64,000 bases of DNA from AC-32 sp963765785 (GCA_963765785.1 CAVXXW010000008.1:1-64000), one strand, 5' to 3'. Numbered from the stretch's first letter, positions 34,648 to 45,442 are shown. Notes: generated from the letters alone by a model not told the origin. Numbers and translations are program-made.

Positions 34648-36403
34648 GCATGATGGAGCGAGCCACCAGCCGGGAGGTCTGGCAGAAGACGCGGCCGCTG
34701 ACGCGCGAGGTCCAGGGCCTCTATATCGGCGCCGGAGTCGCGGTCATCCTCTCGACACTGATCACGCTCGCGGGGCCGGCGCTCGTCCGCTACGCGATCG
34801 ACTCGGGCGTGGACAAAGGCGAGCTGCACCCGATCGACATGGCCGCGCTCGCGCTCCTCGTGCTCGCGCTGATCAAGCCGTTCGTCGTGCGCGCGCAGAC
34901 GCTGCTGGCGGCGACCGCCAGCGAGCGCTTCCTCAACCGGCTGCGCGGCGTCGCGTTCGCGAAGCTGCAGGCGCTGCCGCTCGGGTTCTTCGAGCAGGAG
35001 CGGACAGGCGTGCTCGTCTCTCGGCTCACCTCGGACGTGCAGGCGTTGGACGAGTTCCTGCGGGAGGCGCTGGTCGAGGTCGTCGGCAGCGGCCTCCAGA
35101 TCGCGCTGACGGTCGTCGTGCTCGTGATCCTCTCGCCCAAGCTCGCGGCCGTCTCGCTGGTCGCGCTGCCGGTGCTGATCGCCTCGAGCTGGGCGTTCCA
35201 CCATAGCGCCGGGCGCGCGTACCACGCGATCCGCGACCGCGTCGCGGAAACGCTGACCTCGCTCCAGGAGGGTCTCACCGGGGTGCGCGTCGTGCAGGCG
35301 TTCCGCCGCGAGCACCGGACGATGGAAGCGTACAAGCCGCGCAGCCGCGCGCAGATCGGCGCCTGGCGGCGGGCGTCGTTCGTGAACATCCGCCTCTTCA
35401 CGATGATCCCGCTCGCGCAGACGGTGGCACTGATCGGCGTCCTGCTCGTCGCCGCGTCGATGTACGAGAACGGCTCGATCTCGCAGGGGACGATCGCGGC
35501 GTACGTGCTCTACCTGGTGCAGCTGTTCGACCCGATCGCGCGCTTCAGCGAGTGGCTCGGCGAGTTCCGGCAAGGGCTGGCGGCGCTCGGCAAGGTGGTC
35601 GGGCTGCTGCAGGCCGAGAACGCTGTCGCCGAGCGGCCCGCCGCGGTTGCGCTCCCGGCGGACGGTCCGCTCGAGCTCGAGGACGTGACCTTCGGCTACG
35701 CGGGCTTCGCGCCGGTGGTGAAGACCGTCTCGCTGCGGCTCGAGCCCGGCGAGCACGTTGCGCTCGTCGGCGTCACGGGCGCGGGCAAGTCGACGCTGGC
35801 GAAGCTGCTGACGCGCCAGTACGACCCGCAGGAGGGCTCGATCTCGCTGGCCGGCGTCGACCTGCGCGACGCGACACTCGAATCGCTGCGTCACCGGATC
35901 GTGATGCTGCCGCAGGAGGGCCACCTCTTCAGCGGCACGATCGCCGACAACGTGCGGCTCGCTGACCCAGGCGCCTCGAACGGAGCGGTGCGGCACGCGC
36001 TCGAGCAGATCGGCTCGCTCGACCGGTTCGAGTCGCTGCCGGACGGCCTGGACACGGACGTCCAGACACGAGGCGTGCGGCTCTCGGCGGGCGAGCGGCA
36101 ACTGGTCGGGATCGCGCGCGTCGCCCTGGCCGATCCCGCCGTGATCGTCCTCGACGAAGCGACGTCGAGCCTCGACCCGGCGACGGAGGCCGCCGTGGAA
36201 ACCGCGCTGGCTGCCGTCGCGGAGGGACGGACGGTGATCATCATTGCCCACCGCCTCTCGACCGCCGAGCGGGCGGATCGCGTGGTCGTGATGGACAGCG
36301 GCCGCGTCGTGGAGACCGCCTCGCACGACGAGCTCGTCGCCCAGGGCGAGCGCTACGCCCGGCTGTGGGCGAGCTGGCAGGCCGGCGTCGCCGCCGGCAC
36401 CGT

Positions 36404-36407
<4 letters not shown>
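34644..36407 (+). CDS. ABC exporter half-transporter, catalytic NBD
   Basis: A 587-residue partner of the preceding gene. Six membrane helices fill about 25-320. In the nucleotide-binding domain Walker A is GVTGAGKST, Walker B VIVLDEATSSLD has the catalytic Glu, and the switch His is in IIAHRLS. Its signature motif is LSAGERQLVGIARV rather than LSGGQ. Taken with the partner, one composite ATP site is fully consensus (this Walker A/B with the partner LSGGQ). The other is degenerate on both faces. The stop codon shares CTAG with ftsH. Confidence 0.93.
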
Positions 36408-38353
<1,946 letters not shown>

Positions 38354-38416
38354 GGGCCCTCTATCGGCACAGGGTACCAAGCAGTATGAGGACCACCGAT
38401 ACCCGGATTGGTCAGG

Positions 38417-38977
38417 TTAAAGGGCTGGAGGAAGCAGATGTTCGTCGAGTACGCCGACGTAGGGCAGGTTCCTGTACCGCTCGGCGAAGTCGAGCCCGTA
38501 CCCGACGACGAACTTGTTGGGGATTTCGAACCCCACATAGCGCACCGGAACGTCGATTTCACGGCGTGACGGCTTGGTCAGGAGGGCGCAGACCTCCAGG
38601 CTCGAGGGCTCGCGCGACTCTAGGTTGCGGATCAGGTACGAGAGCGTCAGGCCGGAGTCGATGATGTCCTCCACCACGAGCACGTCGCGGCCCTCGATGT
38701 TGATGTCGAGGTCCTTCAGGATCCGCACGATCCCCGACGAGTCGGTCGCGTCGCCGTAGCTCGAGATCGCCATGAAGTCGACCTCGCAGGGGACGGTGAG
38801 GTGCCGCATCAGGTCGGCCATGAAGAAGACGGCGCCCTTGAGGACGCCGATCAGGAGCAGGTCGCGGCCGTGGTAGTCGGCCGAGACCTCCGAGCCGAGC
38901 TCGGCGACGCGCGCGGCGAGCGTTTCCTCGTCGATCAGGACCTCGCCGACGGCCGCCTCGAGCTCTGTCTGGCTCAC
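38417..38977 (-). CDS. hpt: Hypoxanthine phosphoribosyltransferase
   Basis: A 186-residue purine salvage enzyme that makes IMP/GMP from hypoxanthine/guanine and PRPP. The PRPP-binding motif is VLVVEDIIDSGLTLSYL near residues 107-123. The LLIGVLKGAVFFMADL block and the flexible loop FMAISSYGD are characteristic, and the base-contact region is YVGFEIPNKFVVGYGLDFAERYRNLPYVGVL. The GTG at 38977 overlaps the tilS stop by 4 bases. The stop codon is TAA, 63 bases before ftsH begins. Confidence 0.96.
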   Translation of the reverse strand: MSQTELEAAVGEVLIDEETLAARVAELGSEVSADYHGRDLLLIGVLKGAVFFMADLMRHLTVPCEVDFMAISSYGDATDSSGIVRILKDLDINIEGRDVLVVEDIIDSGLTLSYLIRNLESREPSSLEVCALLTKPSRREIDVPVRYVGFEIPNKFVVGYGLDFAERYRNLPYVGVLDEHLLPPAL

Positions 38978-39951
38978 GCTCGCTCCGCCTTGATGCCCGG
39001 GGCCTCGACGATCCCGGGCACGGCGACGACCTCGCGCCCTCGAACGACGAGAGGCCACGCCTCGCGCTCCGATCGCGGGATCTTTGCGTCGACGAACACG
39101 TCCTGCACCTTCTTGCGGCGGCCGGCGAGCCTGTCGCCCGGTCGCCAGCTTCGTACCTTAAGGCCTGCGAGCTCGGATTCGATCGTCCACTCGCCCCAGC
39201 GGACGCTGCCCTCGAGCGCGACCGGCGTCTGCTCGACCCACACGCGGTCGTACTCGCGCACGGCCGTGAGCCCGCCGCCGAGGTCGACTCGCCCGGAGCC
39301 TGCGGCCGACGCGAGCAGCTCGTCGAGGCGGCTCGGCCGCTCCTCGGCCAGGCGGAGCAGGTTCCGCTCGGCGCCCGGATGGAGCCGGCGCAGGAGCGGT
39401 AGCACCTGCTCGCGGATCAGTCCGCGCCGCGTGTCGGGATTCGAGCTGTCGACGCGGAACTCGAGCCCGACGTAGCGGCAATAGGCCTCGGTCTCCTCGC
39501 GCCAGAGCGTGAGCAGCGGGCGGACGACGCCGTCCTCACGCTTCGGCTTGATCCCCTTCGCCGTGCCGCTGGCGACGAGGCGGTAGAGGACCGTCTCGAC
39601 CTGGTCGCTCGCCGTATGGCCGGTGGCGCGCAGGCGGTCGGCCGCGAACGAGTAGCGCAGCTCGCGCAGCGCTTTCTCGGTCGGACGACCCGGCGCCGGC
39701 GCCGCAACCACCTCTGCACCGAGGATCTCGCGGCAGAAGCGGGCGTCCGCAGCCGACTCCTCTCCCCGCAGGCCGTGGTTCACGTGCAGCGCCGAGACGC
39801 CGTAGCCGAGCTCCCGAAGGACATGCCAGAGACATGTCGAGTCCGCGCCGCCCGAGACCAGCGCGGTCACCTCTCCGCCCGGCTCGATCAGGCCGTGCTT
39901 ACGGATCTGCCGCTCGACGCGGCCGTGGATCTCGGCGGGATCGACGCCCAC
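38974..39951 (-). CDS. tilS: tRNA(Ile)-lysidine synthetase
   Basis: A 325-residue PP-loop ATPase that adds lysine to C34 of the AUA-reading tRNA(Ile). The pyrophosphate loop is SGGADST near residues 33-39, against the usual SGGxDS. LHVNHGLRGEESAADARFC and the ASDQVETVLYRLVASGTAKG segment are family hallmarks. The C-terminal domain (about 235-325) is short, ending with SWRPGDRLAGRRKKVQDVFVDAKIPR, which contacts tRNA. The GTG start is 6 bases after GACACT, a weak -10-like element. It starts the tilS-hpt-ftsH unit. Confidence 0.95.
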   Translation of the reverse strand: MGVDPAEIHGRVERQIRKHGLIEPGGEVTALVSGGADSTCLWHVLRELGYGVSALHVNHGLRGEESAADARFCREILGAEVVAAPAPGRPTEKALRELRYSFAADRLRATGHTASDQVETVLYRLVASGTAKGIKPKREDGVVRPLLTLWREETEAYCRYVGLEFRVDSSNPDTRRGLIREQVLPLLRRLHPGAERNLLRLAEERPSRLDELLASAAGSGRVDLGGGLTAVREYDRVWVEQTPVALEGSVRWGEWTIESELAGLKVRSWRPGDRLAGRRKKVQDVFVDAKIPRSEREAWPLVVRGREVVAVPGIVEAPGIKAERA

Positions 39952-39966
39952 GCCGAGAGTGTCGCA

Positions 39967-40431
39967 TCAGAGCAACGGCGAGACGTCGCAGCCGAGCTTG
40001 GAGAGCGGCTGATCGGAGCGCATCAGGACAGTGTGCGCGAAGTTCGCGAGGCCGTAGGCGCGGTACATGTGCGGCCCGGCGTCGCGGTGCTTCTCGTGTG
40101 CCTGGATCGCCTTGGCGTACTCGCTCAGCATCCCGATGACGAGGCGCTGCGTCTGGCGGAGCGACCAGTCCGTCGGACCGGTGCCGCGCATGATCTTCGC
40201 CGCCGTCTGTGCCTGGTCGGCCACGTCGGAATCGGACGCGTCGCCGCTCTGGTACTGCTCGCTCCAGAGCTGCATCGCCGTCATGTTCGTCCGAGCGGCC
40301 TCGATGAACTGCTGGTCGGCCGACGAGCACGTGTGGACGAGGTTCGGCCGCGCGCGGCCGCTCGTCGCGAGGACGAGGGCAAGCGCAGCCATGGCGATGA
40401 GGCCAGCCGCAATGAGGCCGAGGCGCCGCAC
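39967..40431 (-). CDS. Membrane-anchored or secreted helical protein, unknown
   Basis: About 154 residues from the GTG at 40431. One hydrophobic segment (about 5-24) leads into an exported, mostly helical domain. That domain has two cysteines, one near residue 36 (HTCSSADQQF) and one at the C-terminus (SKLGCDVSPLL), that could pair. The helices carry NMTAMQLWSEQYQSGD and RAYGLANFAHTVLMR. No family is recognised. The start is uncertain because no ribosome site is near, although GGGGGAGG lies about 28 bases further upstream. It sits between the GNAT gene and tilS, pointing the same way. Confidence 0.65.
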   Translation of the reverse strand: MRRLGLIAAGLIAMAALALVLATSGRARPNLVHTCSSADQQFIEAARTNMTAMQLWSEQYQSGDASDSDVADQAQTAAKIMRGTGPTDWSLRQTQRLVIGMLSEYAKAIQAHEKHRDAGPHMYRAYGLANFAHTVLMRSDQPLSKLGCDVSPLL

Positions 40432-40487
40432 GGACGGATTCTCGGCACCCGCGGCGCCGCGTTCCTCCCCCAAACGGGCGCTTTTTT

Positions 40488-41270
40488 CTAGATGAAGACG
40501 AGGCTGCGGTACGAGATCGTGTGGCGCATGCCGACGTTCTCGTAGACCCGGATCGCCGGCGCGTTCTCGGCGCGGACGAACAGGCAGACGGTCGGCACCC
40601 GGTCGAGCAGCACGCGGCAGAGGTCGCGCATCCCGCGCTGGGCGTAGCCACGGCCGCGCACACGCGGGTCGACCCAGACCTGCTGGAGCTGCACGGCGGC
40701 CGGCGTCCACGCCGACGCCTCGGCCTTGAAGAGGATCCTGCCGCCCTCGAGCCAGAGCCAGGAGCGGCCGTCCTCGATCTGCACGCGCGTCCGCCAGCGG
40801 AAGCTCTCGGGGTCGCGCTCGAGCGGGTCGATGCCGAGCTCCTCGCGGTGCGCCTCGGCGCAGGCCGGCACGAGCAGCTCGAGGTCGTCCGGGGTTGCCG
40901 GGCGCAGGCCGGTCCCGCCGGGAGCCGGCGGCTCGTCGAGCACGTAGACCGGCTGGCCCGGCCTGTCCTCGCGCGGCGCCGGCAGGCGGCCGCGCGCCAC
41001 GGCCCAGAAGTCGCCGACCGCGCCCTCCTCGCCGATCACGAGCCGTGCCCGCGAGGCGCCGTCGAGCTCCGCGAAGGCGCCGCAGCCCCGCCCGGAAGGG
41101 ACGAGGTTGGTGCCAACGTGGCAGAGCGCGACCAGCCGGCCGCCGTCCGCCAGGCCGGTGAAGCGTCCGAGCCCGCGCCGCGCCACGTCCTCGAGGAAGA
41201 CGCGCTCGATCGGGTCCTCGCCGCAGAAGGCGAGAATCTCGTCCAGCGCCGGTTCGCTCAGCGCGGGCAT
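40488..41270 (-). CDS. DUF4081-GNAT fusion acetyltransferase
   Basis: A 260-residue two-domain protein. The N-terminal half (LDEILAFCGEDPIERVFLEDVARRGLGRFTG...LVALCHVGTNLVP) fits the DUF4081 domain common in actinobacteria. The C-terminal GNAT domain begins about residue 143 (GLRPATPDDLELL). It holds the acetyl-CoA-binding loop in QQVWVDPRVRGRGYAQRGMRDLCR and the final strand RVYENVGMRHTISYRSLVF. The acceptor is unknown. The ATG is 7 bases after TAGAGT with no ribosome site. The divergent deoD gene starts 24 bases away. Confidence 0.87.
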   Translation of the reverse strand: MPALSEPALDEILAFCGEDPIERVFLEDVARRGLGRFTGLADGGRLVALCHVGTNLVPSGRGCGAFAELDGASRARLVIGEEGAVGDFWAVARGRLPAPREDRPGQPVYVLDEPPAPGGTGLRPATPDDLELLVPACAEAHREELGIDPLERDPESFRWRTRVQIEDGRSWLWLEGGRILFKAEASAWTPAAVQLQQVWVDPRVRGRGYAQRGMRDLCRVLLDRVPTVCLFVRAENAPAIRVYENVGMRHTISYRSLVFI

Positions 41271-41277
41271 GACGCGA

Positions 41278-41287
41278 ACTCTAGGCT
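41278..41287. promoter_or_regulatory. Back-to-back -10 elements sharing a TA, GNAT gene and deoD
   Basis: In the string ACTCTAGGCT, the plus strand has TAGGCT (41282-41287), 7 bases before the deoD ATG. The minus strand has TAGAGT (41283-41278), 7 bases before the GNAT ATG. The two elements share the central TA. The whole intergenic region is 24 bases, with no ribosome sites. Confidence 0.55.
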
Positions 41288-41294
41288 CTCGCCG

Positions 41295-42008
41295 ATGCCG
41301 ATCCACATTCGCGCGGAGCCCGGAGAGTACGGCGAGGCCTGCCTCCTTCCAGGCGACCCTTTGAGGGCGAAGTACATCGCCGAGACGTACTTCGCCAACC
41401 CGGTCCAGCGGAACGGCGAGCGCGGGATGCTGGGGTACAGCGGCGAGTGGGAGGGCAAGCCGGTCGCGGTGCAGTCGACCGGCATGGGCTGCCCGTCGGC
41501 GGCGATCGTGATGGAGGAGCTCGTCCAGCTGGGCGTGAAGCGCTTCCTGCGCGTCGGTACCTGCGGCGGCCTCCAGCAGGACCTGGAGCTCGGCGACCTG
41601 ATCGTCGCGGTCTCGGCCGTCCCCGCGGACGGCACCGCGCGCCACTACGTTGGGGAGGAACCGCACGTGCCAACGGCCGACTGGGAGCTCGTCCACGCGG
41701 CCGTCCACGCCGCCAAGGAGCTCGACCAGCCGCTGCGCGTGGGCGCGATCGCCTCGAGCGACACCTTCTACGACCCGGACTCCGAGCGGCACCGGCGCTG
41801 GTCAGAGCGCGGCGTGCTCGGCGTCGAGATGGAGGCGGCGGTGCTGTTCACGATCGGCGCGCTGCGGAAGGTGCACGCAGGCTGCCTGCTGACCGTCAGT
41901 GACATCGTGATCGGCGAGGAGTTCACGCGGATCTCCGACGACGAGTTGCGCGCGGCGGTCGACCGCATGACCCGCGTGGCGCTAGCCACCGTCACGCACG
42001 ACCATTAA
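41295..42008 (+). CDS. deoD: Purine-nucleoside phosphorylase, DeoD type
   Basis: A 237-residue hexameric-type phosphorylase that splits purine nucleosides with phosphate. Phosphate-binding regions are visible in LLPGDPLRAKYIAETYF near 16-32 and RVGTCGGLQQDLELGDLIVA near 83-102. Substrate-binding VLGVEMEAAVLFTIG carries the Glu-Met-Glu that contacts the ribose. The catalytic Asp is in VSDIVIGEE. It complements hpt in purine salvage. The start is probably leaderless. The stop TAA overlaps the apparent ATT start of the lipid kinase. Confidence 0.94.
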   Translation: MPIHIRAEPGEYGEACLLPGDPLRAKYIAETYFANPVQRNGERGMLGYSGEWEGKPVAVQSTGMGCPSAAIVMEELVQLGVKRFLRVGTCGGLQQDLELGDLIVAVSAVPADGTARHYVGEEPHVPTADWELVHAAVHAAKELDQPLRVGAIASSDTFYDPDSERHRRWSERGVLGVEMEAAVLFTIGALRKVHAGCLLTVSDIVIGEEFTRISDDELRAAVDRMTRVALATVTHDH

Positions 42009-42903
42009 GACCGTCTTCCTCGTCAACCCCGCGGCCGAGAACGGCGCGGCGGGACGACGCTGGCCGGAGCTGGCGCACCAGGCGGCCGTGCTCGGGCTCC
42101 ACGGCGACGCGCTGCTGTCGGAGCGGCCGGGCCACCTGGCCGAGCTCGCCCGGACGGCGGCGGCCGACGCCGACCTGCTCGTCGTCGTGGGCGGCGACGG
42201 GACGGTGAACGAGGTCGTCAACGGGGTCGCCGGGCTCGACGTCGAGCTGGCCATGATCCCGCGGGGCACTGGCGGCGACTTCGTCCGCACCTTCGGCATC
42301 CCGCGCAAGCTGGACCAGGCGGTGGAGGTCGCGCTACGGGGGCGGACGCGCGAGATCGACCTCGGCCGCGGGCGCTACCGCTCGTGGGCCGGCGACGACG
42401 AAGAGTCCTACTTCGCCAACGTCGCCAGCGCCGGGATGAGCGGCGCGATCGCCAAGCGCACCAACGAGACGTCGAAAGCGCTCGGCGGCAAGGTGTCGTA
42501 CGCCTGGGCGACGGTGGCGGTCTTTTCCCGCTGGCGCAACGACGAAGTGCGCGTGCGCGTCGACGGCGAGGAGCACGCCGGCCGCATGCACGACGTGATC
42601 GTCGCCAACGGCCGCTACCTCGGCGGCGGGATGAAGATGGTGCCGGAGGCGGAGCCCGACGACGGCCGCTTCGACGTGCTCCTGATCGGCGACCTGACGA
42701 AGACCGACCTGCTGCTGACCCTGCCGAAGACGTACCGCGGCACGCACCTGCCGCACCCGAAGGCGACGCTGCTGCGCGGAGCGACCGTGGAGATCGACGC
42801 GCCGGAGCCGCTGCCGGTCGAGCTCGACGGCGAGCAGCCGGGGACGACGCCGGTCCGCTTCGAGATCGTGCCGCGGGCGCTGCGCCTGCGGGTGCCGGCC
42901 TAG
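42004..42903 (+). CDS. Diacylglycerol/lipid kinase family protein with apparent ATT start
   Basis: A 299-residue lipid kinase of the DagK/YegS type. Read from the ATT at 42004 it opens IKTVFLVNPAAENGAAGRRW, exactly where the family has MK-x-VFLVNPxxGNG. The first ATG, GTG or TTG in frame is the GTG at 42088, which would remove this nucleotide-binding segment. The GGDGTVNEVVNG motif (about 64-75), FANVASAGMSG and VIVANGRYLGGGMKMVPEAEPDDGRFD are all intact. ATT shares its last T with the deoD stop (ATTAA). Substrate could be diacylglycerol or a polyprenyl or other lipid. Confidence 0.85.
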   Translation: MKTVFLVNPAAENGAAGRRWPELAHQAAVLGLHGDALLSERPGHLAELARTAAADADLLVVVGGDGTVNEVVNGVAGLDVELAMIPRGTGGDFVRTFGIPRKLDQAVEVALRGRTREIDLGRGRYRSWAGDDEESYFANVASAGMSGAIAKRTNETSKALGGKVSYAWATVAVFSRWRNDEVRVRVDGEEHAGRMHDVIVANGRYLGGGMKMVPEAEPDDGRFDVLLIGDLTKTDLLLTLPKTYRGTHLPHPKATLLRGATVEIDAPEPLPVELDGEQPGTTPVRFEIVPRALRLRVPA

Positions 42904-43181
42904 CTATTCGGCTTCGGAGCGGGCTTCTTCGCCGCGGGCTTGCGGGCCCTCGACGACCGCTTCGGCTTCGAGAGCGCGTCGACCTTCCGCTCGAGCGCGT
43001 CCACGCGGCGCTCGAGGGCGTCGAGCCCGCGCAGCCGGCGCTGGATCTCGTCCATGCGATCCTTGAGCTGCTGCGCGCTCTCGGCGAGCTTCTGCGCACC
43101 GGGGATCTCGCTGATGCGGCCGATCACGTCGTCGCCCCGGTCGGCGAGACGGGTGAAGATGTCCTTTTGCTGCTGAGCCAC
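42900..43181 (-). CDS. Small coiled-coil protein with Lys/Ala/Pro tail
   Basis: A 93-residue protein of unknown function. A helix from about 1 to 70 contains heptad-like repeats (LKDRMDEIQRRLRGLDALERRVDALERKVDAL) that should form a coiled coil. The last 25 residues are rich in Lys, Ala and Pro (ARKPAAKKPAPKPNS) like a histone H1 tail, suggesting nucleic-acid or polyanion contact. There is no signal peptide or membrane segment. The GTG at 43181 follows TATAAA by 7 bases. AAAGGG in the same place could instead serve as a ribosome site. The stop shares CTAG with the lipid kinase. Confidence 0.75.
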   Translation of the reverse strand: MAQQQKDIFTRLADRGDDVIGRISEIPGAQKLAESAQQLKDRMDEIQRRLRGLDALERRVDALERKVDALSKPKRSSRARKPAAKKPAPKPNS

Positions 43182-43188
43182 AGCGCCC

Positions 43189-43194
43189 TTTATA
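43189..43194 (-). promoter_or_regulatory. Candidate -10 element, coiled-coil protein
   Basis: TATAAA on the minus strand ends 7 bases before the GTG at 43181 and overlaps the stop codon of the gene upstream (43190-43192). A leaderless start is possible. Confidence 0.4.
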
Positions 43195-44686
43195 CCCCAC
43201 CCGCGCGCTCGACGCGGAAGGCGATCTCGTAGCAGCCGAGGCGATTGACCTCCGGGCAGGTCGAGCCCTGGCGCCGCGGACGGAGCACGTGCAGGCCGAG
43301 CGCTGCCGCCGGCGAGCGGAAATGCGCCACTGCATACCCGGGCACGTCGTCGCCGTCGAAGGTGCCGAACTCCGTCGAGCGCGGGCACGTCGACATCGCG
43401 TGCGTCGCGCCGTCGGCGTTGCCGAGCGAGCCGAAGTCGCACTCGCGGGTGAAGACGAAGACGCGCCACGGCCTGCCACGGGCAAGCCGCACGTCGAGCG
43501 TCGGGCCGTTGCGGAAGACCTGGCCGTCCCGAGCACGCAGCAGGCCGTTGCCCCACATGCGCCAGGTGCCGGCTGCGTCGACGTAGACGTTCCACTCCCC
43601 CGGTCCCGACGAGACCTGCTCGCCGTGCGTCGTCTCCTTCGAGCCGCAGGTCGGCCGGCTGTTCGGACAGCCCGGGTCCATCGCGCGGCGCACGAGCAGT
43701 CGCACGAAGCGGACGCGGACGTGCGCGGCCGGCGCAGCGCCGGTCCAGCCCGCGAGGACGCGCTGCGCGACGACGACCCGCTGCCCGGCCGGCGCGTTCA
43801 CCGTCAGCGTCACGTCGACGCCGTCGCCGATCAGCCGCGCCCTCGCGCGCGGCGCGCCGCGCGAGCTGCCGGCGTCCACCACGCGGACGACGAGCCTCGA
43901 CGTCGGCGACGGGCGCGGCGGCACGTGCAGCCGGAAGCGGTAGGTGCCGTTCACGTCCTGCCGGGACGAGTGCGCGAGGAGGCAGGCCTGGAACGCAGCG
44001 GCGACGCCTTTGACGAGGTGCGCGCATTCAGCTTCGACGCCCGCGAAGGTCTTGTCGGTCGAGACGAAGAGATCGCCCTCGGCCTGCGGCCAGTGCTCGC
44101 GCCGCTCGACCCACAGCACGTCGAACGGGTGGATCTCGGTGCGCTCGCCGCCGCCCGTCCAGTGGCCGCAGTCCCAGATCCACGAGCCGACGAGCGAGAC
44201 CCGGTCACCCGCCTCGGGCCACACGAAGAACGGGGTCGCGCCCTGCTCACGCTCGACGTGGACACGCGCGGTCGACTCGCCGCGGCCGGCGTAGTTGCCG
44301 GACTTGACCGCGGCCGAGCCGCCGAGCAGCTCGCGGTCGGGCGCGTCCGGAAGCACATTGAAGTTGAGGTCGTAGCTGCGGTGGATCGTCGGCAGGTCCT
44401 CCGGCGTCGGGTGCGAGGCGAGCTCGCGCTCGAACGGCGAGCTGACGACGCCGTCGAGCCGGCGCGGCGGCGGCGGCGGGCCGGAGGCCGGGGCGTTGTG
44501 GTCGCCGACGTAGACCCAGGTCGGGATCTGGCGCTGGCTCTGCGCCAGATAGTCGCGGCCGCAGCCGTCCGGCCGCGCGTCGGTCTCGGGGTCGACCGAG
44601 CCGCGGTCGCGCGCCGTCGCCGCCAGGGTCGCGGCAACGCCTGCGCACAGGGCGGCGAGGGCCAGGACCACCGCGACGCGCCTCAT
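43190..44686 (-). CDS. Large secreted protein of unknown function
   Basis: A 498-residue exported protein. The ATG at 44686 overlaps the stop of the upstream transpeptidase gene (ATGA) and starts a signal peptide (MRRVAVVLALAALCAGVAATLAA). The mature part has no family I can name. Notable segments are a Pro-rich stretch near 68-76, LPTIHRSYDLNFNVLPD, and VSLVGSWIWDCGHWTGGGERTEIHPFDVLWV, the last recurring in actinobacterial secreted proteins. At least eight cysteines suggest disulfides. The second half is beta-rich. Coupling to an L,D-transpeptidase lipoprotein suggests a cell-envelope role. Confidence 0.75.
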   Translation of the reverse strand: MRRVAVVLALAALCAGVAATLAATARDRGSVDPETDARPDGCGRDYLAQSQRQIPTWVYVGDHNAPASGPPPPPRRLDGVVSSPFERELASHPTPEDLPTIHRSYDLNFNVLPDAPDRELLGGSAAVKSGNYAGRGESTARVHVEREQGATPFFVWPEAGDRVSLVGSWIWDCGHWTGGGERTEIHPFDVLWVERREHWPQAEGDLFVSTDKTFAGVEAECAHLVKGVAAAFQACLLAHSSRQDVNGTYRFRLHVPPRPSPTSRLVVRVVDAGSSRGAPRARARLIGDGVDVTLTVNAPAGQRVVVAQRVLAGWTGAAPAAHVRVRFVRLLVRRAMDPGCPNSRPTCGSKETTHGEQVSSGPGEWNVYVDAAGTWRMWGNGLLRARDGQVFRNGPTLDVRLARGRPWRVFVFTRECDFGSLGNADGATHAMSTCPRSTEFGTFDGDDVPGYAVAHFRSPAAALGLHVLRPRRQGSTCPEVNRLGCYEIAFRVERAGGV

Positions 44687-45435
44687 CGTCGGATGACGAC
44701 GGGCGTCCCGGCGGGCGTCACCTTGAACAGCCGCTGGAGGACGTCGTTGTGGAGGCGGATGCAGCCGTTCGAGACGGCATGGCCGATCGACCACGGCTCG
44801 TTCGTCCCGTGGATCGCGATCGGGCCGCCCTGCGTCCAGCCGGTGAGGACGTTCGAGAAGGCCGAGATCCCGATCGCGGCCGGGCCGTACGGGCCGCCGA
44901 GGTCGGGCGGGATCAGCCGCTGGTTGACGTAATAGCGCCCGAGCGGCGTCGGCGTCGCGGGCGAGCCGACGGCAACCGGCGCGCGCAGGACCGGCCGACC
45001 GTGGCGGTAGAGCGTGAGTCGCTTCGTCGAGAGGTCCACGACGACGCGCGAGCGCACCGGCCCGGTGGCGACGGCAGACGCGCGGACGTAGCCGGTGGAG
45101 CCGTTCGGCTTGATCGGCAACTGCACGCGGTACCAGCGGGCGCTGCAGTTCGGCGCGCGCACCACGTCGAGCACGCGGAAGACCGTCGGGAAGCCGTTCA
45201 CGTTCAGCCGCCCGAAGCGGGCAAACGGCCCGGCGCCGGGCCGGCGGTAGGCGACGGCGCTCGAGTGCACGATCGCCGCGACGGCGACGTTCGGCTTGCC
45301 GGCGCGCACGACGGCGGTCTTGCAGACGCGTGCCGGCGCGTCGCTCGGCGGGCGCTGGCTCGCTGCCCGGTGGGCGGTCGCGCCGCAGCCCGCGAGCAGG
45401 AACCCGAGCGGGAGCCAGAGCAGAGCCCGTCTCAC
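44683..45435 (-). CDS. L,D-transpeptidase lipoprotein (YkuD domain)
   Basis: A 250-residue lipoprotein. The lipobox is LLAGC with Cys17 as the lipid site. An SH3-like segment spans about 50-125. The YkuD domain (about 130-250) begins SRVVVDLSTKRLTLYRHGRPV and ends with the active site HGTNEPWSIGHAVSNGCIRLHN, which contains the catalytic Cys. The usual SHGC is SNGC here, a tolerated variant. It would form 3-3 peptidoglycan crosslinks or attach proteins to the wall. The GTG is 7 bases after TACTCT. Confidence 0.92.
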   Translation of the reverse strand: MRRALLWLPLGFLLAGCGATAHRAASQRPPSDAPARVCKTAVVRAGKPNVAVAAIVHSSAVAYRRPGAGPFARFGRLNVNGFPTVFRVLDVVRAPNCSARWYRVQLPIKPNGSTGYVRASAVATGPVRSRVVVDLSTKRLTLYRHGRPVLRAPVAVGSPATPTPLGRYYVNQRLIPPDLGGPYGPAAIGISAFSNVLTGWTQGGPIAIHGTNEPWSIGHAVSNGCIRLHNDVLQRLFKVTPAGTPVVIRR

Positions 45436-45442
45436 GGCTCCG

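Noticed and set aside
43182..43190. AAAGGG as ribosome site of the coiled-coil gene
   Set aside because: Not excluded, but the same bases form TATAAA at leaderless spacing, so the ribosome-site call was not made a feature.
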